Shown in pieces: positions 38,589 to 47,456 of a stretch of 47,456 nt of DNA. Within the stretch, counting starts at the first letter, position 1. Every line of letters begins with the position of its first letter. Below the pieces are notes generated by a model, which worked only from the letters and a program-made list of their open reading frames with translations, ran no database searches and was not told where the DNA came from. The position numbers were made by a program, and so were the translations under genes. Source of the stretch: SIG701 sp045611685. Its GTDB lineage: Bacteria; Bacillota; Clostridia; Oscillospirales; CAG-272. The stretch spans positions 1 through 47,456 of the forward strand of contig JAZKXO010000080.1 in the NCBI GenBank assembly GCA_045611685.1, in the 5' to 3' direction.

Positions 38589-41500
38589 ATGGTATACAGA
38601 ATATTTGTAGAAAAGAAACCGGAGCTTGCGCACGAGGCGCATGCACTCCGTGAGGACATTCGTTCTCTCCTCATGATCGACTCCGTAACGGACGTACGCG
38701 TCCTCAACCGCTACGACGTGGAGGGAATCTCCCCCGAGCTGTTTGAGAAAAGCCGCTCGACCGTTTTCTCCGAGCCGCAGCTTGATATTGTGACCGAATC
38801 GCTCTCCGTGAAGGACGGCGACACCGTTTTCGCCGTGGAATTTCTGCCCGGTCAGTTCAATCAGAGAGCCGACTCCGCCTCCCAGTGCGTGCAGCTGCTC
38901 TCACAGGGAGACCGTCCGCTCGTCGCTACGGCGAAGGTGTACGTTCTCTCGGGCAAGATCACCGAGACAGATCTCGCCGCCATCAAGAAATACGTAATCA
39001 ACCCGGTCGAGGCACGCGAAGCGTCCCTCGCCGAAAAAGAAACCCTCGCTGAGGAATACCCCGTCCCCGCAGACGTGGCGGTGCTCTCCGGCTTTACCGC
39101 GCTTGACCGCGACGGTCTTTGCGGCTTTGTAAAAGAGTACGGCCTTGCGATGGACGTTGACGACGCGGCGTTCTGCCAGGCGTATTTCAAGGATGAGGGA
39201 CGCGATCCCACCATCGCCGAGATCCGCATGATCGACACCTACTGGAGCGATCACTGCCGCCATACGACGTTCCTCACGACGATCGACAGCGTGAAATTCG
39301 AGAACCCCGCCGCCGAGGCTGCTTGGCAGCGCTATCTCGACGCGAGAAAGACGCTTGGCAGAACGAAGCCCGTGAACTTCATGGACATCGCGACGATCGG
39401 CGCGAAAGTGCTCAAAAAAGAAGGCAAGCTCACAAAGCTCGACGAAAGCGAAGAGATCAACGCCTGCACCGTCAAGATCACCGTGAATCACGACGGCAAG
39501 GACGAGGACTGGCTGCTCCTCTTCAAAAACGAAACGCACAACCACCCGACGGAGATCGAGCCGTTCGGCGGCGCCGCCACCTGTATCGGCGGTGCGATCC
39601 GCGATCCCCTCTCCGGACGTTCCTATGTCTACGCGGCAATGCGCGTAACGGGCGCGGCCGATCCGACCGTTCCCGTATCGGAGACTATGCCCGGAAAACT
39701 GCCGCAGCGCAAGATCGTAACGACGGCGGCACAGGGCTACTCCTCCTACGGTAACCAGATCGGTCTTGCGACCGGTATGGTCGACGAGATCTATCACCCC
39801 GGCTATGCGGCAAAGCGCATGGAGATCGGTGCGGTCGTCGCGGCGGCACCGGCAGAAAACGTGCGCCGTGAATGCCCCGCTCCCGGCGATCTTGTGATCC
39901 TGCTCGGCGGACGCACGGGCCGCGACGGATGCGGCGGTGCTACCGGCTCGTCGAAATCTCACACGGAACAGTCCCTCACCTCGTGCGGCGCAGAGGTACA
40001 GAAGGGTAACGCGCCCGAGGAGAGAAAACTCCAAAGACTGTTCAGAAACAAGAACGCATCCCGCCTCATCAAGCGCTGCAACGATTTCGGCGCAGGCGGC
40101 GTATCCGTTGCGATCGGTGAACTCGCTGACGGTCTGACCATTCAGCTTGACGCCGTTCCGAAGAAATACGAAGGCCTCGACGGCACGGAGCTCGCCATCA
40201 GCGAATCGCAGGAGAGAATGGCCGTCGTCGTAGCGGCAGAGGATGCAAAAGCGTTCTGCGATCTCGCCAAAGAGGAGAACCTCGAAGCGACGATCGTAGC
40301 GGAAGTAACCGACAAGGCACGCCTCACCATGTTCTGGCGCGGCAATAAGATCGTCGATATCTCCCGCGAATTCCTCAATTCCAACGGTGCGGAAAAGCAC
40401 ATTACGATCGAGACCGCGGCACCGACCGCACTTGATGCCTCCGCCGTTTCCGATTTCGCCGAGGGTATGAAGACGATGGCACGTGATCTGAACGTCTGCT
40501 CGAAGCGCGGCCTCTCTGAAACCTTCGACTCCACGATCGGCGCGGGCACGGTTCTTATGCCGTTCGGCGGAAAGAATCAGCGCACGCCCATTCAGGCAAT
40601 GGTACATAAGGTCTCCGTGGAACACGGCGACACCGACACCTGCTCGTTTATGAGCTGGGGCTACAATCCCCACGTGATGACTGCGGATCCCTACAAGGGC
40701 GCGTACCTTGCCGTCGTGGAATCGGTATCGAAGCTGATTGCCGCCGGCGCATCCCGTGAGGATGTATACCTCACCTTCCAGGAATATTTCGAGAAGCCCG
40801 GCCGTGATCCGAAGCGCTGGGGCAAGCCGCTCGCGGCTCTCCTCGGTTCCCTCTCCGCACAGCTGGATCTGGGCATCGCCTCGATCGGCGGTAAGGACTC
40901 GATGAGCGGCTCGTTTGAAAAGCTCGACGTGCCCCCGACGCTCGTATCCTTTGCGATCACCACCGGTAAACTCGGTGACGTCGTCACGAACGATATGAAA
41001 GAAGCCGGCCACCGCGTGGCTGTCTTCGCACCCGAGATGGGTGAGGGCGGCATCCCGAAGGCAGAATCGCTCCTCGCTCTCTACGATACGATCACAGCCC
41101 TTATGCGCGAGGGCAAGATCCTCGCCGCTTACACGCCCGCTTACGGCGGTATCGCGGAAGCGGTTATGAAGATGTCGATGGGCAACGGCCTCGGCTTCAC
41201 CTACGACACCGCGTGGTCTCTCGGAGAGATTTTCAGCCACGCATACGGCGCGTTCGTATGCGAGATGGCAAACGGCGCGAGTGAGGGCAAGACGCTCGGT
41301 ACAACGACCGCGGACGGTGCGTTCACCTACGGCGGCTCGGTGATCACCGCCGCCGAGATCGAGGATGCCTATGAAGCAAAGCTGGAAAAGGTCTACCCCT
41401 GCAATATTAAGACGGAGGGCAAGACGATCCCCGCTTACGAATTCCGCGCGGAGAGCCGCGTCGCTCCCGCCGTGAAGGTAGCAAAGCCGCGCGTTCTGAT

Positions 41501-42281
41501 TCCCGTATTCCCCGGCACGAACTGCGAATACGACTCCGCCAAGGCAGTAGAAGCCGCAGGCGCCGAGGCAAAGCTCTTTATCATCCGCAACCTGACGCCG
41601 GCTGACGTAGCCGAGAGCGCCAAGACGTTCGCCGAGGAGATCAGAAAATCGCAGATGATCTTCGTGCCCGGCGGATTCTCCGGCGGCGACGAGCCGGACG
41701 GCTCCGGCAAATTCATCACCGCATTCTTCCGCGGCGAGGCCGTACGGAATGCCGTAGGCGATCTGCTCGATGCACGCGACGGTCTCATGTGCGGTATCTG
41801 CAACGGCTTCCAGGCGCTCATCAAGCTCGGTCTTGTGCCGTTCGGCAAGATCGTCGACACCGACGCCGACTGCCCGACCCTGACGTTCAACACGATCTCC
41901 CGCCACCAGTCGAAGCTGGTGCGTACGAGAATCGCATCGAATAAGTCCCCGTGGCTTGCGCTCACCGAGGTTGGCGACGTATATACCGTGCCGATCTCCC
42001 ACGGTGAGGGACGATTCCTCGCCTCCGATGCCGTGATCGCATCTCTCGCGGCAAACGGACAGATCGCGACGCAGTACGTGGATATGGACGGAAATCCGAC
42101 CGACGACGTACAGTACAACCCGAACAATTCCGCGATGGCGATCGAGGGCATCACGTCCCCCGACGGCCGCGTGTTCGGTAAAATGGGACACTCCGAGCGA
42201 ATCGGGGGCGGTCTCTATCAGAACGTACCCGGTCTCTTTGACATCCGTATGTTCGAGGCGGCTGTAAAGTATTTTAAGTAA
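38589..42281 (+). CDS. purL: Phosphoribosylformylglycinamidine synthase, one-chain PurL with fused glutaminase (PurQ)
   Basis: 1230 residues; converts FGAR and glutamine to FGAM. The order is an N-terminal PurS-like domain (about 1-85), two AIRS-type halves (about 190-1000, with NETHNHPTEIEPFGGAAT and GGKDSMSGSFEKLD), and a class I glutaminase from about 965. That last part has PVFPGTNCEYDSAKA, then the Cys1071 nucleophile in CGICNGFQAL and His1138 in HGEGRF. This is the clostridial/lactobacillar one-chain form, shorter than the enterobacterial enzyme (about 1295). The ATG at 38589, after GGGAGG, is the start. Last gene before a hairpin-rich spacer. Confidence 0.96.
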   Translation: MVYRIFVEKKPELAHEAHALREDIRSLLMIDSVTDVRVLNRYDVEGISPELFEKSRSTVFSEPQLDIVTESLSVKDGDTVFAVEFLPGQFNQRADSASQCVQLLSQGDRPLVATAKVYVLSGKITETDLAAIKKYVINPVEAREASLAEKETLAEEYPVPADVAVLSGFTALDRDGLCGFVKEYGLAMDVDDAAFCQAYFKDEGRDPTIAEIRMIDTYWSDHCRHTTFLTTIDSVKFENPAAEAAWQRYLDARKTLGRTKPVNFMDIATIGAKVLKKEGKLTKLDESEEINACTVKITVNHDGKDEDWLLLFKNETHNHPTEIEPFGGAATCIGGAIRDPLSGRSYVYAAMRVTGAADPTVPVSETMPGKLPQRKIVTTAAQGYSSYGNQIGLATGMVDEIYHPGYAAKRMEIGAVVAAAPAENVRRECPAPGDLVILLGGRTGRDGCGGATGSSKSHTEQSLTSCGAEVQKGNAPEERKLQRLFRNKNASRLIKRCNDFGAGGVSVAIGELADGLTIQLDAVPKKYEGLDGTELAISESQERMAVVVAAEDAKAFCDLAKEENLEATIVAEVTDKARLTMFWRGNKIVDISREFLNSNGAEKHITIETAAPTALDASAVSDFAEGMKTMARDLNVCSKRGLSETFDSTIGAGTVLMPFGGKNQRTPIQAMVHKVSVEHGDTDTCSFMSWGYNPHVMTADPYKGAYLAVVESVSKLIAAGASREDVYLTFQEYFEKPGRDPKRWGKPLAALLGSLSAQLDLGIASIGGKDSMSGSFEKLDVPPTLVSFAITTGKLGDVVTNDMKEAGHRVAVFAPEMGEGGIPKAESLLALYDTITALMREGKILAAYTPAYGGIAEAVMKMSMGNGLGFTYDTAWSLGEIFSHAYGAFVCEMANGASEGKTLGTTTADGAFTYGGSVITAAEIEDAYEAKLEKVYPCNIKTEGKTIPAYEFRAESRVAPAVKVAKPRVLIPVFPGTNCEYDSAKAVEAAGAEAKLFIIRNLTPADVAESAKTFAEEIRKSQMIFVPGGFSGGDEPDGSGKFITAFFRGEAVRNAVGDLLDARDGLMCGICNGFQALIKLGLVPFGKIVDTDADCPTLTFNTISRHQSKLVRTRIASNKSPWLALTEVGDVYTVPISHGEGRFLASDAVIASLAANGQIATQYVDMDGNPTDDVQYNPNNSAMAIEGITSPDGRVFGKMGHSERIGGGLYQNVPGLFDIRMFEAAVKYFK

Positions 42282-42294
42282 ATACAGAGAAGGA

Positions 42295-42337
42295 TTTGGG
42301 GGCTTTTTGAAAAAGGGACTCGTCCCAAGCCCCCAAA
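42295..42337 (+). terminator. Hairpin after purL, candidate operon end
   Basis: TTTGGGGGCTT (42295-42305) pairs with AAGCCCCCAAA (42327-42337), enclosing GGGAC/GTCCC. There is no T-run after it, so termination is uncertain; it shares the GGGGGC core of the palindromes at 35765 and 37138. Confidence 0.5.
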
Positions 42338-42405
42338 CTCCGCCAAAACCTTAAAAAAGGGAAAACGTGATACGGATCTACCGACAGAATGATGAGGAGA
42401 GCAAA

Positions 42406-43086
42406 ATGAAACTACTGATCGACGATGCAAGAATGGATAAGATCAAACACATCTGCGAATATTTTTCCGTGGATGGCGTTACCACCAATCCGTCCATACT
42501 TGCCAAAGGCGGGCGCTACCCGTATGAGGTGCTGAAAGAAATCCGTGCCTTCATCGGCGATGACGCAGAGCTGCACGTACAAGTCATTTCGCGGGATGCG
42601 GAGAATATGGTGGCAGAGGGGCGAAAGATTACGGCACAGCTCGGTAAAAACACCTACATCAAGATCCCCACGATTCCCGAGGGGCTCAAGGCGATGAAAA
42701 TACTCTCATCCGAGGGATACCGCATAACCGCAACCACCATTTACACGCCTATGCAGGCGTATTTCGCCGCCAAGGCCGGCGCTGACTATGCGGCACCCTA
42801 CGTGAACCGCATTGACGATCTCGGCTCCGACGGTATACAGGCAACGAAGAAAATGCACGATATTTTCAAGAACAACGGCTTTAAAACCCAGATTCTGGCG
42901 GCAAGCTTCAAAAACTCCCTGCAGATTCAGGAGCTGTGCGAGCACGGTGTCGGCGCATGTACCGCCGCTCCCGAGGTAATCGAAGGCCTCATCAGAAATG
43001 CCGGCGTTTCCTCCGCTCTGGATGTCTTTATCCACGACTTTGAGACGCTTTGCGGGGCGGACAAAACGATGTTGGACTGCAAGTAA
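42406..43086 (+). CDS. Fructose-6-phosphate aldolase / transaldolase-like protein
   Basis: 226 residues of the small class I aldolase family (FSA/TalC), which cleaves fructose-6-phosphate or transfers dihydroxyacetone units through a lysine Schiff base. Characteristic lines are FSVDGVTTNPSILAK near the N-terminus, YIKIPTIPEGLKAM with the lysine (near residue 87), and ATTIYTPMQAYFAAKAGA. FSA and true transaldolase cannot be told apart here. The ATG at 42406 follows GAGGAG; an earlier frame start at 42367 has no site. It is followed by a strong terminator, so it may be co-transcribed with purL or separate. Confidence 0.9.
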   Translation: MKLLIDDARMDKIKHICEYFSVDGVTTNPSILAKGGRYPYEVLKEIRAFIGDDAELHVQVISRDAENMVAEGRKITAQLGKNTYIKIPTIPEGLKAMKILSSEGYRITATTIYTPMQAYFAAKAGADYAAPYVNRIDDLGSDGIQATKKMHDIFKNNGFKTQILAASFKNSLQIQELCEHGVGACTAAPEVIEGLIRNAGVSSALDVFIHDFETLCGADKTMLDCK

Positions 43087-43134
43087 AAAGCGTCCCGGCC
43101 CCCGTAAAACCTTGAAAAAAGGGAATACAATAAA

Positions 43135-43170
43135 AACGCATATCCGGCAAAGCTCGGATATGCGTTTTTT
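43135..43170. terminator. Convergent terminator between the aldolase gene and hemW
   Basis: Twelve-base stem AACGCATATCCG (43135-43146) with CGGATATGCGTT (43155-43166), A-run to the left and T6 to the right, serving both strands. Confidence 0.9.
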
Positions 43171-43214
43171 GTTTTCTGTTGAAGAAAAGAGATCCGCCGG
43201 CAGACGGCAGAAGC

Positions 43215-44462
43215 CTATTTCGTTCCGCTGAACAGACTCAGTTCTCCGAGATCCTCGAAATCGAGCACGTCGGAGAGGATATAGTTGCTCACGAACATTC
43301 CCCGCGGCGTGAGTGCGTACACGCCGTCGTTATACGCGGCGTAGCCCGCGCGGATATATTTTTCCATCTTTCCCCCGTACTCCTTCGTGAACGAGAAGCC
43401 GAAGCGGCGTGCAAACTCTCTGTCGGAAAGACCGGCGGTGAGCCTGAAGCGGAGCATGATGTACTCCCCTACCCGCTCGCGCGGCGAGATAATGTCGTTC
43501 TCATCCGTCAGCTTTACGAGCGATGTGGGAATCTCCAGCCCCTTCACGTATTTCTCGAGATTTGATACGAAGGAGAATCGGCTGTCTCTGAAATACGAGT
43601 GCGCCGACGTGCCGAGCCCCAGATATTCCTCACAGTTCCAGTACTTCAGATTGTGCATGCACTGGTACCCCGGACGGGCAAAATTGGAGACCTCGTACTG
43701 CGCGTACCCGTTCTCACGGAGGAACTCGACGGCACAAAGATACATCTCCGCCTCCTCGTCGTCCGTGGGAAACGGCATCGTATCGCGGCGCTCGTAGAGC
43801 TTCGTCCCCGGCTCGAGGATAAGATCGTAGAGCGAGATATGCTCCGGCCCGAGATGCACGACGTACCGAAGCGTGCGCAGAAGAGTCCGTTTCGTCTGAT
43901 ACGGAATGCCGAACATAAGATCCACGTTAATATTGTCGATCTTCGCGCGGCGGGCGGCGCGAAAACTCTCCTCAAAATCCTCCCGCGTGTGAATACGGGA
44001 AAGTGCATGGAGTTCGTCGTCGTTCGCGCTCTGCAGTCCCATACTGAGACGGTTGACGCCGAGGCGGCGCAGTTTGCGGAGAAGCTTCGTATCCACCGTC
44101 GCGGGATTCGCCTCAAGGGTGAACTCCGCGCCCTTCGTGAGCGAAAAATTCTGCCTTACGGCACGGATCAGACGGAGAAGGAGTTCCTCGGGCAGTGCCG
44201 TCGGCGTGCCGCCGCCGAAGAATACCGTATCGACGTTATAATCCTTCGTGCCACCCTTGTAGGACTGCATATGCGAAATGAGTGCGTTCACGTACCGCTC
44301 CATCACTTCGGGATTTTTGGGCGCAAACGAATAGAAATCGCAGTACGCGCATTTTCTAAGACAAAACGGGACGTGGACGTAGAGCCCGAGCCGCTTTTTA
44401 TCAAAATGCACAAAGCGGGATCCTCCGCCCAAGCGATTGTCGAACAGTTGTATCGACGGCAT
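43215..44462 (-). CDS. hemW: HemW-type radical SAM protein (heme chaperone / coproporphyrinogen oxidase-like)
   Basis: 415 residues. The radical-SAM triad is C34-x3-C38-x2-C41 in VPFCLRKCAYCDFY, with TVFFGGGTPTALPEE and VDLMFGIPYQTKRTL further in. HemW-like proteins bind heme and pass it to respiratory enzymes; the true oxygen-independent coproporphyrinogen oxidase (HemN) has further residues that are not visible. I used the ATG at 44462, seven bases after AAGGGAG; another at 44468 is too close to that site. It lies 34 nt downstream of lepA, a pair common in Firmicutes. Confidence 0.92.
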   Translation of the reverse strand: MPSIQLFDNRLGGGSRFVHFDKKRLGLYVHVPFCLRKCAYCDFYSFAPKNPEVMERYVNALISHMQSYKGGTKDYNVDTVFFGGGTPTALPEELLLRLIRAVRQNFSLTKGAEFTLEANPATVDTKLLRKLRRLGVNRLSMGLQSANDDELHALSRIHTREDFEESFRAARRAKIDNINVDLMFGIPYQTKRTLLRTLRYVVHLGPEHISLYDLILEPGTKLYERRDTMPFPTDDEEAEMYLCAVEFLRENGYAQYEVSNFARPGYQCMHNLKYWNCEEYLGLGTSAHSYFRDSRFSFVSNLEKYVKGLEIPTSLVKLTDENDIISPRERVGEYIMLRFRLTAGLSDREFARRFGFSFTKEYGGKMEKYIRAGYAAYNDGVYALTPRGMFVSNYILSDVLDFEDLGELSLFSGTK

Positions 44463-44496
44463 ATGCATTCTCCCTTCCAAGGATAAAGTGTAATAA

Positions 44497-46314
44497 TCAG
44501 TTCTCGTCGTCCAGTTTGAGCACCGCCATGAACGCCTCGGGCGACACCTGCACGGAGCCGAGCTGGCGCATCTTCTTTTTGCCCTCTTTCTGCTTTTCGA
44601 GCAGCTTCTTCTTACGGGTGATGTCGCCGCCGTAGCACTTGGCAAGGACGTCCTTACGGAGCGCCTTCACCGTTTCGCGGGCGATGACCTTCGAGCCGAT
44701 CGCCGCCTGAATCGGGATCTCAAACAGCTGGCGCGGGATATTGTCCTTCAGTTTTTCCGCAATACGGCGCGCGCGTGTATATGCCTTTTCCGAATGGACG
44801 ATAAAGGTGAGCGCGTCCACAATCTCGCCGTTCAGAAGAAAATCAAGCTTTACAAGATTCGACGGCTCGTATCCCTTGATCTCGTAGTCGAGAGAGGCGT
44901 AGCCCTTCGTACGGCTCTTCATCGTATCGAAGAAATCGTAGATGATCTCGTTTAAAGGCAAGGTATAGTGCAATTCGGCGCGGCTCGCGTCGAGGTATTT
45001 CATATCGTGGAACGTACCGCGGCGATCCTGGCAAAGCTCCATAATGTTGCCGACAAACTCCGTCGGAGTGATGATGTTCGCCGAGACGACCGGCTCTGCC
45101 GCCGTCTGAATCCGCTCCGGCGGCGGATAATTCGAGGGATTGTCCACGCGCAGAAGCGTACCGTCGTGGAGCGTTACCTCGTAGATAACGGACGGCGCCG
45201 TGGTAATGAGATCGAGATTGAACTCTCTCTCCAGACGCTCCTCAATGATCTCCATATGGAGCAGTCCCAAGAATCCGCATCGGAAGCCAAAGCCGAGGGC
45301 GGCGGACGTCTCCGGCTCAAACGTGAGCGCGGCGTCGTTCAGCTGCAGTTTTTCGAGCGCGTCCTTCGTTTCGTTGTATCTGGCACCGTCGGCGGGATAA
45401 ATACCGGCGTACACCATAGGCAGCGCCTCGTGGAATCCGGGGAGCGGCTCGTTCGCACCGTTCTCCGCCGTGGTGATCGTATCACCGACGCGCGTATCGG
45501 ACACCGTTTTGATGGAGGCGGTAATATAGCCGACGTCGCCGGCTTCCAGGCAGTCCTGCTTTTTCAGGCCGAACGGATCCATAAAGCCAACCTCGACCAC
45601 GTCAAACTCCGCGCCCGTGCTCATCATGCGGATGCGATCGCCCGGACGGACAGTGCCGTCCACCACGCGCACGTACGTTACGACGCCGAGATAGCTGTTG
45701 TATACCGAATCGAAAATGAGACAGCGGAGCGGTGCTTCGGTGTCTCCCTCGGGAGCGGGAATGTCTCTCACGATCGCCGCCATCACGTCCTCGATGTTGA
45801 GTCCGGTCTTGGCGGAAACGAGGGGGCACCCCTCGGCGGGAATGCCGATGACGTCCTCGATCTCACCGATCACGCGGTCGGGATCGGCGGAGGCAAGGTC
45901 GATCTTATTGATGACCGGCACGATCTCCAGATTCGCATCCACCGCAAGATAGGCGTTGCCGAGCGTCTGCGCCTGTATGCCCTGCGTCGCGTCAACGACG
46001 AGAAGCGCACCCTCGCAGGCGTTCAGCGATCTCGATACCTCGTAGTTGAAGTCCACGTGGCCGGGCGTGTCGATGAGGTTCAAGGCATACTCTTCCCCAT
46101 CCGGCGCTTTGTAGTTCACGCGCACGGCACGCGCCTTGATCGTGATGCCGCGCTCTCGCTCGAGATCCATATTGTCAAGAAGCTGTGCTTCCATGTCCCG
46201 TTTTTCCACGGCGTTGGAAAATTCCAGAATCCGATCCGCCAAGGTGGATTTGCCGTGGTCGATATGCGCGATGATGGAAAAATTCCGAATGTGCGTCCGT
46301 TTTTCTCTCGCCAT
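44497..46314 (-). CDS. lepA: Elongation factor 4 (LepA)
   Basis: 605 residues, the usual LepA length. This ribosome-associated GTPase affects translation initiation, ribosome assembly or elongation under stress. The P-loop is in IIAHIDHGKSTLADRI, switch II has DTPGHVDF, and NKIDLASADPDRV is the G4 motif. The LepA-specific C-terminal domain (YHDMKYLDASRAELHYTLP-type; FHDMKYLDASRAELHY) is present. Its promoter (46352-46381) faces the phosphatase gene promoter. Upstream gene of hemW in a two-gene operon. Confidence 0.97.
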   Translation of the reverse strand: MAREKRTHIRNFSIIAHIDHGKSTLADRILEFSNAVEKRDMEAQLLDNMDLERERGITIKARAVRVNYKAPDGEEYALNLIDTPGHVDFNYEVSRSLNACEGALLVVDATQGIQAQTLGNAYLAVDANLEIVPVINKIDLASADPDRVIGEIEDVIGIPAEGCPLVSAKTGLNIEDVMAAIVRDIPAPEGDTEAPLRCLIFDSVYNSYLGVVTYVRVVDGTVRPGDRIRMMSTGAEFDVVEVGFMDPFGLKKQDCLEAGDVGYITASIKTVSDTRVGDTITTAENGANEPLPGFHEALPMVYAGIYPADGARYNETKDALEKLQLNDAALTFEPETSAALGFGFRCGFLGLLHMEIIEERLEREFNLDLITTAPSVIYEVTLHDGTLLRVDNPSNYPPPERIQTAAEPVVSANIITPTEFVGNIMELCQDRRGTFHDMKYLDASRAELHYTLPLNEIIYDFFDTMKSRTKGYASLDYEIKGYEPSNLVKLDFLLNGEIVDALTFIVHSEKAYTRARRIAEKLKDNIPRQLFEIPIQAAIGSKVIARETVKALRKDVLAKCYGGDITRKKKLLEKQKEGKKKMRQLGSVQVSPEAFMAVLKLDDEN

Positions 46315-46351
46315 CTTTGCCTCTTTCTTTCCGTGTCTGTATTATGGCTAC

Positions 46352-46381
46352 ATTATACCACAGAAAGGCGCCTCTCTGCAA
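46352..46381 (-). promoter_or_regulatory. Promoter of lepA-hemW
   Basis: Leftward TTGCAG (46381-46376), 18 nt, TATAAT (46357-46352). Confidence 0.7.
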
Positions 46382-46420
46382 GAGAGGAATCTAAGGTTAT
46401 GAAAAAAAGACGCCGCCCGA

Positions 46421-46449
46421 TTGCGCCCGCCCCTAAAATGTGTTATAAT
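46421..46449 (+). promoter_or_regulatory. Promoter of the phosphatase gene
   Basis: TTGCGC, 17 nt, TATAAT (46444-46449), 33 nt before the start codon. Confidence 0.7.
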
Positions 46450-46481
46450 AGAATGAAGAAAAAAGAATCGGAGAAATGATT

Positions 46482-47135
46482 ATGTACAAAGGCATCGTTT
46501 GGGATCTGGACGGCACGCTTCTCGATACGCTCGACGATCTGACGGACGCGGTAAACGCCGCCCTCGGGATGCACGGCCTGCCCAAAAAAACGAAGGACGA
46601 AGTAAGAAAAGCCGTCGGCAACGGCATCAGAAAACTGATCGAACGGACCGTACCCGCCGAAACGGACGAGGCGACCACGAATGCGGTGTTCGTTTCGTTC
46701 AAGGAATACTATAAAGATCACATGAACGACAAAACCGCGCCGTACGAGGGGATCACGGATCTTCTTCGCGCCCTCTCCGACAAGGGTGTGAAAATGGCGG
46801 TCGTCTCCAACAAGGCGGATTTTGCAACGTCGGAGCTTTGCCGCATCTACTTCGGCGGCGTCATTGACGTTGCCATCGGACAGCGCGACGGCGTACCGAA
46901 AAAGCCCGCGCCCGACGCGGTATTCACCGCCCTCGCCGAAATGGGCGTTACGGCATCCGAATCCGTATTCATCGGGGACTCCGACGTGGACGTTCTCACG
47001 GGTATGAATGCGGGCATGGACGTTATCGCCGTATCGTGGGGATTCCGTCCGGCGGACAGTCTCAAGGCGGCAGGCGCTTCGATGATCGCGGATACGCCGA
47101 AAACGCTCGGGGAAATGCTCCTTTCCGCTCGATGA
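46482..47135 (+). CDS. HAD-family phosphatase, phosphoglycolate phosphatase (Gph/PpaX)-like
   Basis: 217 residues with a HAD core. Motif I DLDGTLLDT (nucleophile and acid Asp) is at about 7-15, motif II VVSNK at about 110, motif III lysine in KKPAPDA, and motif IV FIGDSDVDVLTG. The helical cap is between I and II, as in the Gph/PpaX subfamily acting on phosphoglycolate or other small phosphates; the substrate is not certain. The ATG at 46482 is better spaced from GGAG (about 8 nt) than the one at 46476. It has its own promoter, divergent from lepA. Confidence 0.9.
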   Translation: MYKGIVWDLDGTLLDTLDDLTDAVNAALGMHGLPKKTKDEVRKAVGNGIRKLIERTVPAETDEATTNAVFVSFKEYYKDHMNDKTAPYEGITDLLRALSDKGVKMAVVSNKADFATSELCRIYFGGVIDVAIGQRDGVPKKPAPDAVFTALAEMGVTASESVFIGDSDVDVLTGMNAGMDVIAVSWGFRPADSLKAAGASMIADTPKTLGEMLLSAR

Positions 47136-47210
47136 GCCGCATGGGTTTCGTCAAAATGAACATATTCTCTTCTTTTGCTCAAAAAATACACAAAATTAAC
47201 AGCAAAAACC

Positions 47211-47239
47211 TTGACAATTGCGGCACTTTCTATTAGAAT
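47211..47239 (+). promoter_or_regulatory. Promoter of the lipoprotein gene at the right edge
   Basis: TTGACA (47211-47216), 17 nt, TAGAAT (47234-47239). Confidence 0.82.
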
Positions 47240-47279
47240 AAATATGTATTTATATACAATTTTTCAAAGGAGAAAAATT

Positions 47280-47456
47280 ATGAAGAAAATTCTTGCACTC
47301 GTTCTCGCGGTTCTTATGATTTGCCCGCTCTTCGTTGCTTGTAACAACGATCCGGAAAAGAACCCCGACGAGACCCCCGAGGTTACGACCGACGGCACCC
47401 CCCAGCCCGGCGACATCGACTACGACGAAAGAAAGCACGCCAAGGACAATCTTCCC
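47280..47456 (+). CDS. Lipoprotein, N-terminal 59 codons (runs off right edge)
   Basis: ATG at 47280, 7 nt after AAAGGAG. The first 59 residues are a lipoprotein signal (KKILALVLAVLMICPLF) with the lipobox FVAC and Cys21 as the lipidated residue. A low-complexity Asp/Glu/Pro/Thr linker follows (PDETPEVTTDGTPQPGD). Many clostridial solute-binding proteins of ABC transporters start this way, but no domain is in the window, so only a lipid-anchored surface protein is supported. It has its own consensus promoter and sits 144 bp after the phosphatase gene. Confidence 0.85.
   Translation, partial: MKKILALVLAVLMICPLFVACNNDPEKNPDETPEVTTDGTPQPGDIDYDERKHAKDNLP

Noticed and set aside
38901..42191. A 1096-codon open frame on the strand opposite purL
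   Set aside because: It is the antisense shadow of a GC-rich gene with a strong codon pattern; the sense frame encodes a full, motif-complete PurL. The antisense product is rich in Arg and His and has no ribosome site or domain.

Overview
The window reads as a chromosomal segment of a GC-rich, spore-lineage member of the Clostridia (Bacillota), probably an uncultured gut species. Evidence for this is spmA/spmB, an AbrB/SpoVT-type regulator, the ylm-type division cluster (yggS-sepF-yggT-ylmH-divIVA-lspA-rluD), a type III glutamine synthetase, RNase J, and the clostridial one-chain PurL. Promoters are nearly all textbook sigma-A (TTGACA, 17 nt, TATAAT). Most genes are GC-rich. Three stretches are visibly AT-rich and look accessory: 1-890 (rtcB), 7810-8820 (four-helix-bundle protein and YcxB-like protein) and 10265-10940 (an acetyltransferase).

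Layout, left half. A truncated rtcB runs off the left edge. Next come a palindrome array, tRNA-Cys, a PfkB sugar kinase and a tRNA cluster transcribed Val-Asp-Phe-Gly. An lplA-yerC-methyltransferase operon and an ECF sigma/anti-sigma pair follow, then thiT behind a TPP riboswitch with its terminator. A second palindrome array precedes the four-helix-bundle gene. After that lie an OFA-type transporter, an acetyltransferase, rlmD, uppP, a U32 peptidase, rnjA, and spmA-spmB with a small membrane protein. From about 18.8 kb a rightward operon carries two envelope proteins, alr and an HlyD-like protein, and runs into the division cluster; sepF also has a promoter inside yggS.

Layout, right half. 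Leftward glnN has an apparent leader terminator. Facing away from it is a purine operon behind a ZTP (pfl) riboswitch: purE, purF, purM, purN, a stand-alone AICAR formyltransferase, glyA, purD and purL (with fused PurQ). glyA supplies one-carbon units to purN and the formyltransferase, and the riboswitch senses ZMP/ZTP, which build up when 10-formyl-THF is short. So regulation and gene content describe one purine/folate circuit. purB, purC, purA, purK and an IMP cyclohydrolase are not in the window. The segment ends with a fructose-6-phosphate aldolase/transaldolase, lepA-hemW (leftward), a Gph-like phosphatase and the start of a lipoprotein gene.

The most unusual structure is the pair of palindrome arrays (934-1101 and 7609-7809). 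Each is a run of 7-8 short hairpins with unrelated stems, spaced by a short conserved separator whose orientation flips at the array centre. The whole array is therefore mirror-symmetric and could fold as a fishbone of stacked four-way junctions. Both arrays end just upstream of the promoter of an AT-rich gene and lie outside the mRNAs predicted on either side. One of these genes encodes a 23S-IVP/Avd-type four-helix-bundle protein.
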